This document shows positions 22,840 to 35,594 of a DNA stretch of 64,000 nt, in pieces (position 1 is the stretch's first letter; every line of letters starts with the position of its first letter). The position numbers and the translations under genes were made by a program. Below the pieces are notes generated by a model, which saw only the letters and a program-made list of their open reading frames with translations, was not told the origin of the DNA and did not search any database. The DNA lies in assembly GCF_000003855.2 (NCBI RefSeq), contig NW_003101675.1:34313-98312 (forward strand), in the 5' to 3' direction. The DNA is from Blastomyces gilchristii SLH14081 (Eukaryota > Ascomycota > Eurotiomycetes > Onygenales > Ajellomycetaceae).

Positions 22840-23740
22840 TGTAGTATATACCAATCACGTATCGTACATGTAAAAAGATAAATCTTGTCTTATTCTTCAA
22901 GATGGAGATGGGCGGACGCCTCTATATATATATATATACATACTTGTTTGTTTATTGTGATTGACTTTTACAGAAGAAAGAAGCAGAAGTCTTAGAAAGA
23001 AAGAGACAGAAGTCTCAGAAAGAGATGAAAGCTCTGAGAAGTATCAGATAGAGAAATAAGAATAGAGTGAAAGAAGAAAGAAGTAAAAGTCTCAGAAAGA
23101 AAGAAGTAAAAGCTCTGAGAAGTAGTAAGAATGAATATCACAGTCTCTCTGTCTGAAAAGAGACAGACATCTGAAAATGAGATGACAGAAAAAAAAAAAA
23201 AAATGAAGTTGAAAGAAGATGATAGAAATCACTAAATACTGTGAGTGTTAAATCTAATAAGAAATGAGTTAGACATTTTTCAGATGCAGGTTAATATTCT
23301 TCTTATGTGAGAGATGAGTAAGAAAGAAGTTGAAATAATAACATAATAATGACACAATGATAAAGAGTCTGAAACAACAAGGTGATAGATATTATAGAGA
23401 ATCTTTGTCTTTTGTGAATATTATATAAGTAAAGAAAGAGATTGAAACAATGAGACAATAATAAAACAATGACTATAAATGAGAGAAAGAGTCTGAGATA
23501 ACAAGGTGATAGAAGTTATAAGAATGAATAAATAGATGAAAGATGAAGAACTGTAAAATTCAGAGTGAATGCAGATGAAAGAGAATAAGAGAATTAAGAA
23601 TAATAAAGAAATAGATCTTCTGTCAGAAGACTGAGAGTGATGTGAGTGAATAATCTGTAAGTATATAATATGATCAGTCACTTCTCTCTTCTTATTTTTC
23701 TTTTCTTTTTCTTATTATCTTTTCATCATTATTCTCATTA
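22840..23740. repeat. Possible terminal repeat/leader region of Gypsy-3, with decayed direct repeats
   Basis: Begins TGTAGTATATACC, right after TCATC at 22835-22839, and has a promoter-like TATATATATATATA at 22923-22936. This looks like the outer end (TG...) of an LTR, but I found no second copy. The segment from 22970 on is purine-rich with repeats of AAGAAGCAGAAGTCT-like units. A longer direct repeat covers about 23315-23395 and 23433-23522 (both ending CAACAAGGTGATAGA). No gene. Confidence 0.4.
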
Positions 23741-25556
23741 TTATGAAAAAATTTTCATTGAAATCTAGAGAACTTGCAGCAATGAGTTTAAGAAAGATAT
23801 TCAGAATATCAGATGTAAGAGAAGTGATTGATCAGATTAATTATCTCAACAGAGATGATATAAGAAGAGTATTGAAAAGATTATTTCAGTTATTGAGTTA
23901 GAAAGAGTGTAATACTCTTCTTGAGACTGCAGAGAAGATAAATGAAATTGAAGAGTTAAGATCTCATTCTTCAATATCTAGAAGTAATGAGAAAAAGATG
24001 ATTGTATCTTGTTATTAGTTAACTAGGTTACATAGTCAGAAAGCTGCAGATGAGTTGATAAAGAAATCTGAGAGCAGAAGCTTAAAAGGTTCAGATGTGA
24101 CTGTAGAGAGATTTAAATAGAAGTTTATTACATTATTCACTGAGCTGAAGAAGTTATAATCTTCAAATACATGTGAGTTCTCTGATGAAGATACAGATGC
24201 AGAGACAGTGACTGAAGATAAGATGAAGTTAATAGCTCAGATAGAAGTGAAAGTGAAGTCAGCAGTGAAAGATATTCATGAGAAGAAAGATGAAGAGAAA
24301 TCAGAGCTTACTGAAGCAGCTAAACAGTGATAAAGAGATAGTCAGAAGTAATATAGTATATTAGAAGATAATATACTGAAGAGAACAGAATGAAAGAGAG
24401 TTATTAAAGATGATCAGATATTTTAACTATAAGATGTGACTTGTATATATTATCTACATCATGATGATAAAACTGATCTATACTTTTAAAAGAATAAGAA
24501 GCCAGCCTGGCTAAGTGTATTAATAATGCAGAATTCAACTGTAGAAGAACTTATAGACACTGTCTCAATCATTGAAAGACTTGTGAAACACAGTGAGAAA
24601 ATACTGTTTATAAACTGTGAATTTTTTGTTCTGCTCAGTCAGCAGTTAATCAAGCAGCTGAGATAAATATCTATACAATGAAAGTTGCAGTGACAGATAA
24701 TAAATAATAACTTAATTACTCTGAGAACAGTTAATTTTAAAGATTCAGTCAATCAGAATATTATCATTCTTCAAACTTATGAAAAAGTAGTCTTTATGTC
24801 TTGTCAGTCTTGTACAGCAGGTCACAGATAATTTGAAGAGTATATAATTACTTTATCAGATGATAACTGAACTCAGCAGAGACATAGCACTTGCATTAAC
24901 TGTCAGTGAGATAATAAGAGTGTCTGCTGTTCTTTAAATTATTGTAGCTGATATGAGTTTGAAAAAAACACTGACAATCTGCTGTTTGAGAAAAGTATAT
25001 CAGAGTTTGAGAAGACTGTGAGTGTGAACAGAGATAACACTATTAAAGATAGTGATACAGATGAAAATAATTTAATCTTTATTTCTGCTAAGAAGACACT
25101 TACTTTCTTAAAACAGAAGGCCTTGAGTTCAGTCACTCTGAAACCTATCAAGTGCATTCAAATTAGTGAGAAAGATGCTAGTTCAACTTCTGTCAAAGTG
25201 ATCAAGAATATCAAGATAAGCAGCAGATGATAATCATTAATTTTATCTTTCAGAGATCAGACTATCAACTGTATGATACAGAATCTGAAGGTGTTGAAAC
25301 AGTCATCTAATCTTGATAAATATAATCTGAATATCATACAGGCTGCGTGAAAGAAGTTAGACAAGATCAGAAAATTTACTAATGTAGTCTCAGCTGTGAA
25401 TAATATCATCAATAATAATTATTTCTTCAAGCTGTCTAGTGAGGCATGCTTCAGCAATCTCATGAATAGCAGTCTATTAGCAGACATTGCATTCTGAGAT
25501 GCATGTCTTGCTAAACAGAAGATGAAGCTGCAACATGAGCTTGAGAATGATTGATA
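23741..25556 (+). pseudogene. Degraded plus-strand ORF of unknown, possibly Cys-rich, protein within the island
   Basis: A long, repeatedly interrupted reading frame can be followed on the plus strand from MKKFSLKSRELAAMSLRKIF at 23741 to about 25556. Interruptions are mostly TGA, TAG and TAA at positions consistent with C-to-T/G-to-A change. Cysteines cluster near 24800-24945 in the patterns CQSC, CINC and CCSLNYC. I do not recognise the protein; a short C-x2-C-rich domain common in fungal repeat-associated hypothetical proteins (DUF3716-like) is a guess. It is opposite in direction to the adjacent Gypsy-3 pol remnant, so it could be a separate insertion or an antisense accessory ORF. Confidence 0.4.
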
Positions 25557-25739
25557 AAAAACTTAAGATGAATGTAATGAGTAAAAGATCTCTGATTTTA
25601 CTTTTCTTTATTCTGTTTTCTTCTTTTTTCTTTCTCTTCTACAGTCAGTAGTTAAAAATAGTAATAATGAATTTTCTCTTCTTTTCTTCTTTCTCTCTTT
25701 TTTCTTGTTACTTTTACTCATGACATTCTCTTTCTTATC

Positions 25740-26713
25740 TGTCTCTCTTAAACTTGATGTGATCATTCACAAGGTCTCTTGACTATGAAGACTTTGACAA
25801 GATCTGAAGTATTCTTCATGATCATATCAAGAGATTCTCAGATCAGATCTTTATATTCTCTTTACTTAATCTGAAGATATCTTTTTCTTCTCTCTGTGCA
25901 TTTACTGATAATCTTTTCAATTTCAAATTGAGACTGATTAGTTACAATGACTGACTCTGAGAATAAATGTTCAAGGTCTGCAGAATATAGAAGTGTTTTT
26001 TTCAAATAAATAATAGAAATAACAGAGTGCATGCATCACTTGAGAGAAAGTAATAGATAGAAGATAATATTGAAGACTTTTATAACAATCTTAAATAGAT
26101 CAGTTTACAGAGATGAGATCTTTGAAGATTCTTGAACAGTATATTCTTTCTCATTCTTACAGACCAGATTAAGAAAGACAAAGTCACTTATCTTGATAAC
26201 TGATTGAGTGTGAAAGTGATTGAAGAATTCTATTATTTTGATCTTTACAAGAATGTATAAATCTAGAGTGTTCTGCTGTACAGTGTTATAAACTGCAATA
26301 AATTCAGTCACATCTGCTGAGACTTCTTTATCTCTCAGCAGCAGTCATCTCAGCTTGACTTCTATAAGTAATTCAAATGAGAAGACTACTACTGAGTGAG
26401 TGACTACTGAGTTCAGAACTCTTTTCATCTGATTGAGTAGAGTTCTTCAAGATAATTTGTACTTGTCTATGAGAAGTACTTATAAGATGATTTCAATAGT
26501 GAGATTGATTCACTCACTCTGATCATTTGAATGAGAATTGTAGATAATTATCATTCAGCTCTTAATTCTCATCTGTTGAAGAATGCTTCTTCAGAATTAT
26601 AATATGAATTTAGAATCTCTATCTGAGATAATAATCAGTGAAAGTTATCAGTGACAGACTACTTCTCTATAGAACTTTTTCACTTATTGTAGAGCATTTC
26701 ATTTCTTTTATCT
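25740..26713 (-). pseudogene. Gypsy-3 remnant: integrase core C-terminal part and following region
   Basis: Continues on the minus strand from 40631 once Gypsy-1 is removed. Readable integrase features include IIISDRDSKF (second catalytic Asp region), HSNDQSE-INLTIEI (region of the catalytic Glu) and DFVFLNL (the GPY/F-like C-terminal segment). A Lys/Glu-rich tail follows towards 25600. Many TGA/TAG stops, so inactive. Represents the oldest LTR retrotransposon in the nest. Confidence 0.72.
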
Positions 26714-27258
26714 TGTCACGCCTCTGACCGCGCTAAGACCCTGCTGCGGTTTCATACAGCTCATCACTTTCATGCGAATGATTTCATTCATCTCGCAGGC
26801 TGTCTGAACCGGTTTCCAACCACTCTATGACATCATTCAGATATATTATAGAAAGATCTGATTGATGAATATGAGAATCCCGCTTCTATACAAGATTAGC
26901 GGATTACTTTTCCTTGGCAGTGAGACACTGCTGTGATATCACTTCAGCTATTCTCACTCATGAAATGAGAGAAGGGTATTCACTCATTATTTATATAAAA
27001 TAGCTAGATACTGGCTTCTTATCAAAGAAGTCAGTGATTTATTTTTTCTCTGACTAAAATACATATGAGAGTTACTGCATGTCTTATATAATCTTCTTAG
27101 TATACTAAGTATCATATCTGTGATATTCTTACAATAATTCTGTAGTCTATAAGCTCACTATTTAAGCAAGATAGTTAAGCTCACTTATACAGCTTCTCAA
27201 ATAACTATCTCTATATAATACTGCTGACTAGTCACTACTTCAGTTCTGTTATATTACA
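26714..27258 (+). repeat. Gypsy-1 5' LTR (545 bp)
   Basis: Starts TGTCACGCCTCTGACC and ends GTTATATTACA. It keeps several CpG sites lost in the 3' LTR. Pairs with 40081-40625. Confidence 0.93.
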
Positions 27259-29520
27259 ATTTAAATTACTTAATCTGATTACAAGTTTGAATCAGTCAAG
27301 CTCTAATAGACTGATATAATCTTATATATTCACACTGAGACTGATCTGATCTCACTCTCTGAGAGAAACACTATATCATCTTCTAGAGTGTGTACATCTC
27401 TATCTCAGCAGAAATCTGAGATTTCTGAACTCACTGCACATTTTAACATGAGCTCTTCAATCACTCTGTTACTATCACAGTCTCTACACATCTATATCTA
27501 TCATGAAGATAGAGAGATTAAGATTGAAGATTCTCTGAGATATAAGAAAAATATCTTATCTGAATTTCACAGCTTTATCTATATTCTTGAACAGAAATTC
27601 CGCCTTAATCTGAGCCAGTATAATACTCATGAGATATAAGTAATATACACTGTCAATCTTCTTGAAGACATCTCTGCAACTACTTGAGTTATTAAGAAGA
27701 GAAAGCTTGAGTGTATTAATACTGTTATAACTTGAGAAGAATTCAAGAACTTTCTACTGAATTAAATCAAAGATTACTATAACTACAGCTTCACAGTGAT
27801 ACAGTAGTTCAACTCATTACATTAATAAGATAATAAGAATTCTTTCAATTTCAATGTAAGATTTGAAGAATATTGAGAGAAATTAACTGATGATTTGAAT
27901 TAATTAAAAACACAGCTTTATCTCACAAAGCTGACTTACAAGGTGCAGATAATAATATCATAATATCAGAGTTCATTAATTAATCACACTGAGCTTGTCA
28001 ATCTGACTTTTCAAATTTATTTGAATAATTAATTCTCTGAGAAAAAGATCAATAAGATCTCTTCTAAGTAATTAATAACAGAATCTAAATAATGCTATGA
28101 CAGCTTCAGTGTAGAGAAAGTAAAGAAGAATTTCAAGTATTCTGATTCTTCACTCACTGTAAAGAAATGTTAAAAAAGATTTAATAAAAATCTCTATTTC
28201 AACTGCAGAGCTAATGATCACTATATCAGTGATTGTAAGAAGCTAAAGAAGAGAAGAAACTGAGAAGATATCTTCTTAAAGTTAACTTCTCTTCTGACAA
28301 ATATATCTATAGAAGATAAAGAAGAGAAAGAAATGAAGAATTAATAATTCTTATATCTCTAAGTTCATGTTATAATCACAATATATACTCTGAATAAGAA
28401 GATATCAGTGAGATACTTACTTAACTTCAGAGTGAATACTAATTTCATATTCTATTTCTTTTCTTTAATAAAGAATTGAAAGAAGATAGATTCATCAGAT
28501 TATATGAAATTTACTGATGAAATAAAATATTATTATTTTAGTATAATTTAAGCAAAGTGTGTGACTACAGACTCAGAAGAAATCTTTAAAAAAAGTAGTC
28601 TACTTCTTCATATAGTTAATATTATAGATGAGAACATTATTCTAGATCTTCTATAATTAAGAGAAAACAATTCTTTTATTGACTGAGTCACTCAGATATG
28701 ACAGTATCATCTCACTGATAAAGAGACAGTAATAGAGAAATCTGAAGAGTTTCATCAGAAGAATCTTGAGAAAAAGATAGAGTCAATATACTGTATAGCA
28801 GATGACTGAGACTTGAGAATAGATGAAAAAGTCATCACTCTCACTACAAGATTAGCAGCAGTATTCATTATTGAAGATAGATGTATATAATATCTCTTTA
28901 CAGATTATAAGAATATCTTTTCAGAAAGAGAAGCAGCAAAGTTTTCTGATATTAAGATATAATATAAGATTCATCTTAAAGACAGTGTAATAATACTGTA
29001 CAGATCTCTTTACAACTTATTTATAAAGAAATTGAATATTCTATGTAAATATCTTGAAGAAGCACAATTAAAGAACTGAATATACTTATCAAAGAGTTCA
29101 GCAGAGATGTCTATACTCTTTATACTCAAGAAGAATGATAGGTTATATCTATGTATAGACTACAGAGATCTCAATAAGATGACAGTTAAGAATTACTATT
29201 CATTACTGTTAATTAATGAGATGATTAATCAATTATCTGAAGTAAAGATATTCTCAAAGATTGATATATAGAATGTCTATTATAGAATCAGAGTTAATGA
29301 AGATAACATTTGAAAAACAGCTTTTTATATTAAATATAACAATTTTGAATATCTTGTTTTATCTTTTAATCTTTATAACACTTCAGTCATCTTTCAGATC
29401 TATATAAATAAGACACTGTGAGACCTTGTCAACATCTTCTATATAGTATATCTGAATAACATTCTAATCTTCTTGAAATCAGAGAAAGAATATGATACTC
29501 ATGTTCAAGAAGTGTTGAGT
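27259..29520 (+). pseudogene. Gypsy-1 gag, protease and 5' half of reverse transcriptase
   Basis: Degraded plus-strand frames. A CX2CX4HX4C-type zinc knuckle lies at about 28203-28245 (FNCRANDHYISDC, first Cys altered). Reverse transcriptase blocks follow: LYLCIDYRDLNKMTVKNYY at about 29150, IFSKIDI, then the active-site box at 29449-29460 reading YLNN, where the family has Y-x-D-D; both aspartates are changed by G-to-A. The frame runs into the LINE-1 insertion at 29533. Confidence 0.82.
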
Positions 29521-29603
29521 TACTTGAGACAGTTATTATTATTATTATTATTATTATTCTTCAATTATAGATGTATGCAGTCAGAGACTATGACATCTAC
29601 CTG

Positions 29604-29624
29604 AGAACTTTTAGTTCTCAGGGT
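29604..29624 (-). other. Perfect 9-bp hairpin in LINE-1 3' UTR
   Basis: CTGAGAACT, a 3-nt loop, then AGTTCTCAG, about 70 nt from the 3' end of the LINE RNA. The same hairpin is intact in LINE-2 at about 47732-47752. A candidate reverse-transcriptase recognition structure. Confidence 0.7.
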
Positions 29625-29912
29625 TTTTCCTATATCTGTAAGGTTAACTATTATACATTCATCAATTTCAGATATGCAAAATCAGAAAATTCCAGCTCAG
29701 AATACAAAAACTGTTTACAAATTGCAGTGTTTTAACATCATCTCATACTTTGAAATCATTTGACAATATCATGACAAAGGAAAAGAGAACACAGTCTTAA
29801 AGATAGACACATTAAATAGATAGACAGAAAGAAATTGAAAGGAAAAGATAAAATAAAGAAAGACTGTAACAAAACAAATTATTAAAAGATAGTATATAGC
29901 TGTTTTAACAGA

Positions 29913-32900
29913 CTATATCTGGTTGATTTCCTCCTCTTCATATTCAGATAATTCTGAATTTAGCCATTTTCTTGTAGCTGCTTGAGTTTCTGATAGAAAG
30001 TCTATTAAGTATTTAATTCCTGTCTCAGTTGAGAATAAGAATCTCATATTTAATTGATTTAGATCATACTTCTCTTTCAATCTGGCTCTGAGACTATTGT
30101 ATAATGCACAGTGCATTACAATATGCTCAGGATTCTCATTTGTATTGCAGAATGAGCATTCTATTAAGTCAAATCTATCATCAAATCTTTGTATATAAGA
30201 TTTGAAATAGCCATGTCCTAGTTTCAGCTGTATTATAGATGAGAATATTTTCTTTTTACATTTAATTGAACAAGATTTCCACTTGGGTTTTGTTTCAAAT
30301 CTTGAATAATGTATACTCTTCTTTTGTTTCTGCCAGCTTTCATTCCACTTGTCTAAACAAGATTCTTTTATTTTTCTCTTTATAAAAGACCAGGACACAA
30401 TTTTTTGAATAGATCTGCTTAATTCTGCACTCTTTTTTGCAGCTGAATCAGCCAATTCATTGCCATGAATATTCATATGAGCAGGAACTCAGTGCAGATG
30501 AATTATCAGCTTTGATGTTCTTCTCTTTTGAATTTTCAAAATAGAGTTTAAGATCAGTTCAAGATTCATTTGATCATTATGAATCTGACTATTTCTAAGT
30601 CTTTTTAAAGCAGCTTGACTATCAGAGAATATTCATGCCTCTTTCAAACAATTTCCTCTTTTATGAGATTTTATTTCAATGAGTTTGAAAGCTTTCACTA
30701 TTGCAAATAGTTCAGCATCAAAGACTTCACATTCAGAGCCTAGATTCCAGAAATCTGAGATAAAATTGATATTATCTTCAGTATAAGCAATGCCTGCGCC
30801 TAATCTATTCAAGTTCTCATTTTTTGAGCTATCTGAATAAATCAGAATAGAGTCTTTTATATTGATTGTAGAAATTCTCTTCAAATGCTGTTCATATTCT
30901 TTCTCTTTTGATAGTTCACTTATTTGTAAGTCTATAAGAGATTCAAGCTTTTCTCTTCAGAGAGATAACTTCTCATGATCAACTTTTTCAACATTTAAAG
31001 AAGAAAATTGATTTTTAATCAGAGAGCATAGTCTGTACAGTTAAGAAGGCATTTTCTTTGAAGAATTATTTTCATTCTAATTAAGAAATCTATTTCAATT
31101 CAGTTCATTTCCAGAGTTAATTGATGGAAATGAAGAAGAGACTCTTTCTCTGATTATATGATTTGAGCTCATCTTTACAACTCTCAGAGCATAGTTCATA
31201 CAGGCCTTTTCAAATCTAATAGCAGGAGGAGGAATTGAAGCTTCAATTTCCATTGCTTTAATAGGAGATGATTTGAATGCTCTCAGAATTCTTCTCAAGG
31301 CTCTGTTTTGCAGACTTTGAAAGAGTTCAGTGAAATTCCCTTGATTATTCCATCAAACTTGAACTTCATAATCAGCTACTGATGTAATACAGGCTATATA
31401 TAACTGTCTCATAGCCTGGAAGAATAGACCTCTCTCTGTATTTGATAGTCTGATTATGTTGTTCAATAGTCTTTCTGTCTTGACAGTTCTTTGTTGAATA
31501 TGATATTTAAAATTCAACTTGGAGTTTAACCATACTTCTAATCATTTGACATTTACACTGGGTTTAATCTCTCTATTTAAAAGAGTTAGAGATAGTTCTT
31601 TCTCATTGAATCTAGGAAAGAAGTGAATTAACTCAGTTTTATTCATATCAAATTGAATTTGATTGATATCTGCTCTAACAAAGATTTTCTTTGCAGCTTC
31701 TTCAATTACTTTCAAATTCTCTTTGATAGTTTTTGAGCTGTAGACTAGACTAATATCATTCATATAACTCAGAGATTGCACTATTCTCATATTTCTATTT
31801 TTAAATAGATATGCAGTGTATATTGCAAATAAAATGAGTGAGATTGAAGATCTCTGTGATACTCCTATTTTTATCTCAGTCTTATCTTGTTTCATTCCAT
31901 CAAAGAAGAGTTGTATACTTCTTTTAGACATAAAACAGTTAACTCATTTTATTAGAGAAAGTGACAGTTTTAATATCTTCAATGTCTGAATTAACTTTGA
32001 CTTTGAAACATGATCAAATGCTTCTTTTATATCAATAAAAACTGCAGTTGAGACCAGACCCTCATGCTTTGCTATTTGAATATCATGAACAACTGAGAGA
32101 ACAGTGTCAATTGCAGAACACTGTTTTCTACCTCTCATTTATTCACTGAATAAAAGAGAATCACCTATAGAGCTTATAAAAGATAGTCAAGTAGCTATTA
32201 TCTTTTCTAAAACCTTTCCTAGGCAGTTCAATAGAGATATTACTCTATATGACTTAGGAATTGAAGTTTTTCTATTAGGTTTTGCAAGAATCACTTCAGT
32301 GGCTTCTCTCCAGCATTCAGAATGATATTCATTTTTCAAGAGATTGAAAAAGAGCTCAAAATATTCATTCTTTAAGTAGGAATATGTATTCTGAATAATC
32401 AAGTGATTAATTGAATCAGAACCTGCAGCAGTTTTAACAGAACTTGAGAAGATAGCTGACTCTAATTCATCTTATGTAAGATCAGGCCATTCCCAGTCAT
32501 TTTCATCAATGTAGTTGAGAAGTGATATATTCTCTTCCTCTTTCTCTGAATCTGAATCTGGTGAGTTCTGAAAGAGAATTCTCATGAAAGCTTGACATTT
32601 TTCCTCAAAAGAGTTTGCTGTATATGATTCATTCTGAAACTCATATTCTAAGGCTGGGAGTTTTGCTACACTTCTTATTTTAGTATAGTTAAAAGCTTTA
32701 AAAACTTCCTTCCCTTGTGCTTCTTTAAGAAATTTATTCCAGCAGTCTGTTTTAGCTCTTTTAATATCTGAAAAATATTCATTTCTGACAGCTTTGAACT
32801 CTTCATCAGATATTATATCATTCTTTCAATCTCTTCTAGCAGTAGCTAATTCTTTCCTTTTAGATGAGATATTCTCATTCCATCAAGGTTTTGAATACTC

Positions 32901-33875
32901 AGAAGATTTTCTCTTTGAAATATTATCTCTAACACTTGTTAGAATAATAGATGTAATAAGCTTCACTCTATTCTCAAGCATTTCATTTGAGATATCTTGA
33001 CCAGAATTCCAATATAGCTCATTCTGTCTTTCAGATTTTAACAGTTTTATGCTTTCTTCAACTGCTTTTCAATCAGCTTTTTCAAAGTTATACTGATTAG
33101 AGAGAAGAGGATTTTCACTCATTTGTTTTTCACTCAGTTCAATATCAAATTGAATAATCTCATGACCTGATCCTGATGTCTCATTTGAATCAATAAACCA
33201 GTTTACAAGTCTTCTTTTCATTAGATTTTATGACATGAAGGTTAGATCTATAATAGACTTCTGTTTCATGCCTTTTCTAAAGAATGTTTGTTGATCAGAC
33301 TTATTAATCAAATCTATTGAATACTCAAAGGTTTATTTAATCAGATTATCAGCTCTCACTGCTCTCTTGCATTCTGAATTTCATCAGAGATGATGTGCAT
33401 TGAAGTCTTCTGCAATTATAGAGTTTCTTGATGGAGTTATGTTCAGAAATCCTCTATCAATTGTTCAGATATTGTTATATTCCTTCAATGACTTTTCATT
33501 ATAGATATTTATGAGCTGTATAGTATCAAACTCATTTTCTTTATCTATAATGTCACTCACCAGAACATCAGGGTCAGACATGATATCAAATCTTAGATTA
33601 AATTGATATCTTGATCTCTTTCTTTCATAGATCACTACTCTTGACTTTATCTCAGACTTTTGAGGTAAAAAGCAGTAGTAGCTTGAATGAGAAATGACAT
33701 ATTTTTGCTCAGCATCAAAATTCGGCTTCTGAAGCAGTATAAAATCAACTTTTTGTTCAAATGCAATTTGAAGACAAGAATAAATGCAATTTGAGTTTCT
33801 ATTCACATTATTTTGAATAAATGTGATTTTTGAAGAGTTTTTAAACTTTTTTTGTTGTTTTTGTTGTATATTCAT
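29913..33875 (-). pseudogene. LINE-1 ORF2 (endonuclease, reverse transcriptase, RNase H)
   Basis: Begins at about 33875 with an AP-endonuclease-type domain (ITFIQNNVNRNSN, VDFILLQKPNFDAEQ). The reverse transcriptase lies at about 32400-31500: QCSAIDTVLSVVHDIQIAKH, TAVFIDIKEAFDHVSK, and the active-site box YMND at 31766-31755 with one Asp changed to Asn. An RNase H domain (ILIYSDSSKNENLNRLGAG, then CEVFDAELFAIVKAF) is at about 30840-30680. A C-terminal CSFCNTNENPEHIVMHC motif is near 30150. The domain order EN-RT-RNase H is that of Tad1/I-like LINEs. Several stops and frameshifts, so inactive. Confidence 0.85.
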
Positions 33876-33898
33876 ACTAAAAGAGAGTAGAGTAGAAT

Positions 33899-35518
33899 CT
33901 AATCACTATTATCAGATAGTAAATTATAACTGTTCTGAAAAGTAGAAATCTCAACTGCTTGCATTATATCTAGTTTATCATCAGAGTCATTTCTCAATTC
34001 TCTAATCTTAACAGAAGTTTGAGGATTCAAATTCTGTTTACATTTAGCTGGAGAATTGGAGTTTGAAGACTTAGATAGTTGAGAGTTTCTTCTTTTTGAG
34101 CTTGCAGTTGTGAGTTTACTGGCTTGACTATTCTCTTCAGTTCTAGGTTTACTCTGAGCTTCATCTTTTCTCCAGTTCTTTTGAGTTCTTGGAGCAAAAA
34201 TACATTCTTTTGAGCTAGATGCATGTTTTTCTTTGCAATTAGAGCATTTAAGCAGAGTGTGTTGACATATTTCACCTCTTTTTGAGCATGTTTCACATTT
34301 ATGCTCACTAGTTTTGTGATCTCTGGCACAGAATGCACATTTTGAGTCTCTGAAACAGGAGATTGCAAAGTATTCATATCTTTGACAGTTTGAATACTGT
34401 GTTTGAGCTTTGAGATTCATTCTTGAGTCTTTGTATTCATGAACTCTCATTTTCAAACCTGCTACTCTTACTTCAGAGATCTTTGACTGTTTCATTGTCT
34501 TTGTATATACTAGAACAGAGGCATTTCTTCTGCTTTGTCTGAACTCAATTGAATTTAGTCATACAGGCTTCTTTCTCAGTTGAATAGAGTTGTATTCTTC
34601 TAATTCATTTTTGAGAAGTAGCATTTCTTCTTCACAGTCAAAAATTTCAACTGGAATATCATGAAGAATGAATTTGTCTCACTTTTCATCTCTCTTAGAT
34701 AGAATTGTTGTGTTTAACAAAGATTCTACTGCTGATTTCCAGAGATTCTCATTCTGAATAAGGAATTCAGCACTGAATTCAGGCATTGTAGTCAGAATGA
34801 TGGAGTTTCCAAAGAAGAATGGCTCAATTGAAGCTATAACTGGTTTTTGAACTTCAATATCAGTCATTAACTGAGAAAAGAACTGCTGATTGATTTCATT
34901 TCTAATTCTGAAAATGAGGTTTGAGTTTAGCTTATTTCTCTGCAATATGTCCTGATTTGAGACTTTGAGAATAAGTCTTCTATTTCTGGAGATTTGAAGA
35001 TTTTTCTCTTTTTGCATTTTTTTCTTCACTTTTCTATCACTAGAAGTATGAGCAGTATTCTTCTCAGTTTTCTCAGAATTTTGAGCAGGTTTCAAGATAG
35101 CAGGTTTAGAGGCAGCAGGTTTAGAGGCAGCAGATTCAGCTGCTTGAGCATATGTTTTCTTCTGATTTAAAGAAGAAGAAGAAGAAGAAGTAGAAAAGAA
35201 AGAAGAGCAAACTGAAGAGTCAGTAATTGTATTAGAAATTTTCAAAGTTTTTTGAACTGTGTTTGAAATTCCAAGTTTGAACTTGATCACTTTCTGTAGT
35301 TGTCTAGTCTGAGCATGAAGAATTAACAGAACTTCTTCATTCATCTCACTCAGACACTGCTTTCCAAGAATTTTACTTGCTTTTTCAAGTTCCTGTATTT
35401 CAAGAACTTGTTGTTTCTCTATTTCTTCTTTCTTTCTTCTCTTCAGAATTTCAATCTCAGGAATAGCATTTGAGAAAGCATCTTTTTCCACATCAACTGA
35501 GTGTACTTTTGAACTCAT
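33899..35518 (-). pseudogene. LINE-1 ORF1 (nucleic-acid-binding, CCHC knuckles)
   Basis: The 5' frame (35518-34679, 279 residues) starts MSSKVHSVDVEKDAFSNAIP. It has a coiled-coil-like charged N-terminus, a Ser run and Ala-Ser-Lys-Pro repeats. After a stop the same region continues in frame to 33899, with three Cys/His clusters (CQRYEYFAISC, CAFCARDHKTSEHKC, CSNCKEKHASSSKEC) like those of Tad1-clade ORF1 proteins that coat the element RNA. One conserved His of the first knuckle is Tyr. The break lies at 34676-34678, so the protein is interrupted. Confidence 0.78.
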
Positions 35519-35594
35519 TGTTCTTACTCAATGAAAAGTTGGTCAGACTAATTCAATTGAGATATTTATTAAACTCTTTTGTACTTGAGACAGT

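Larger units (their letters stand above)
29534..35581 (-). mobile_element. LINE-1: full-length Tad1/I-like non-LTR retrotransposon copy
   Basis: About 6.05 kb on the minus strand with a 13-bp target duplication TACTTGAGACAGT at 29521-29533 and 35582-35594. Its 3' end (left side) ends in an AAT-type trinucleotide array. It has two ORFs: ORF1 with CCHC knuckles, and ORF2 with AP endonuclease, reverse transcriptase, RNase H and a terminal CCHC motif. Inserted in the reverse transcriptase of Gypsy-1, so it is younger than Gypsy-1. Mutated by C-to-T/G-to-A but less broken than the LTR elements. A near-copy is at 47671-54080. Confidence 0.92.
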
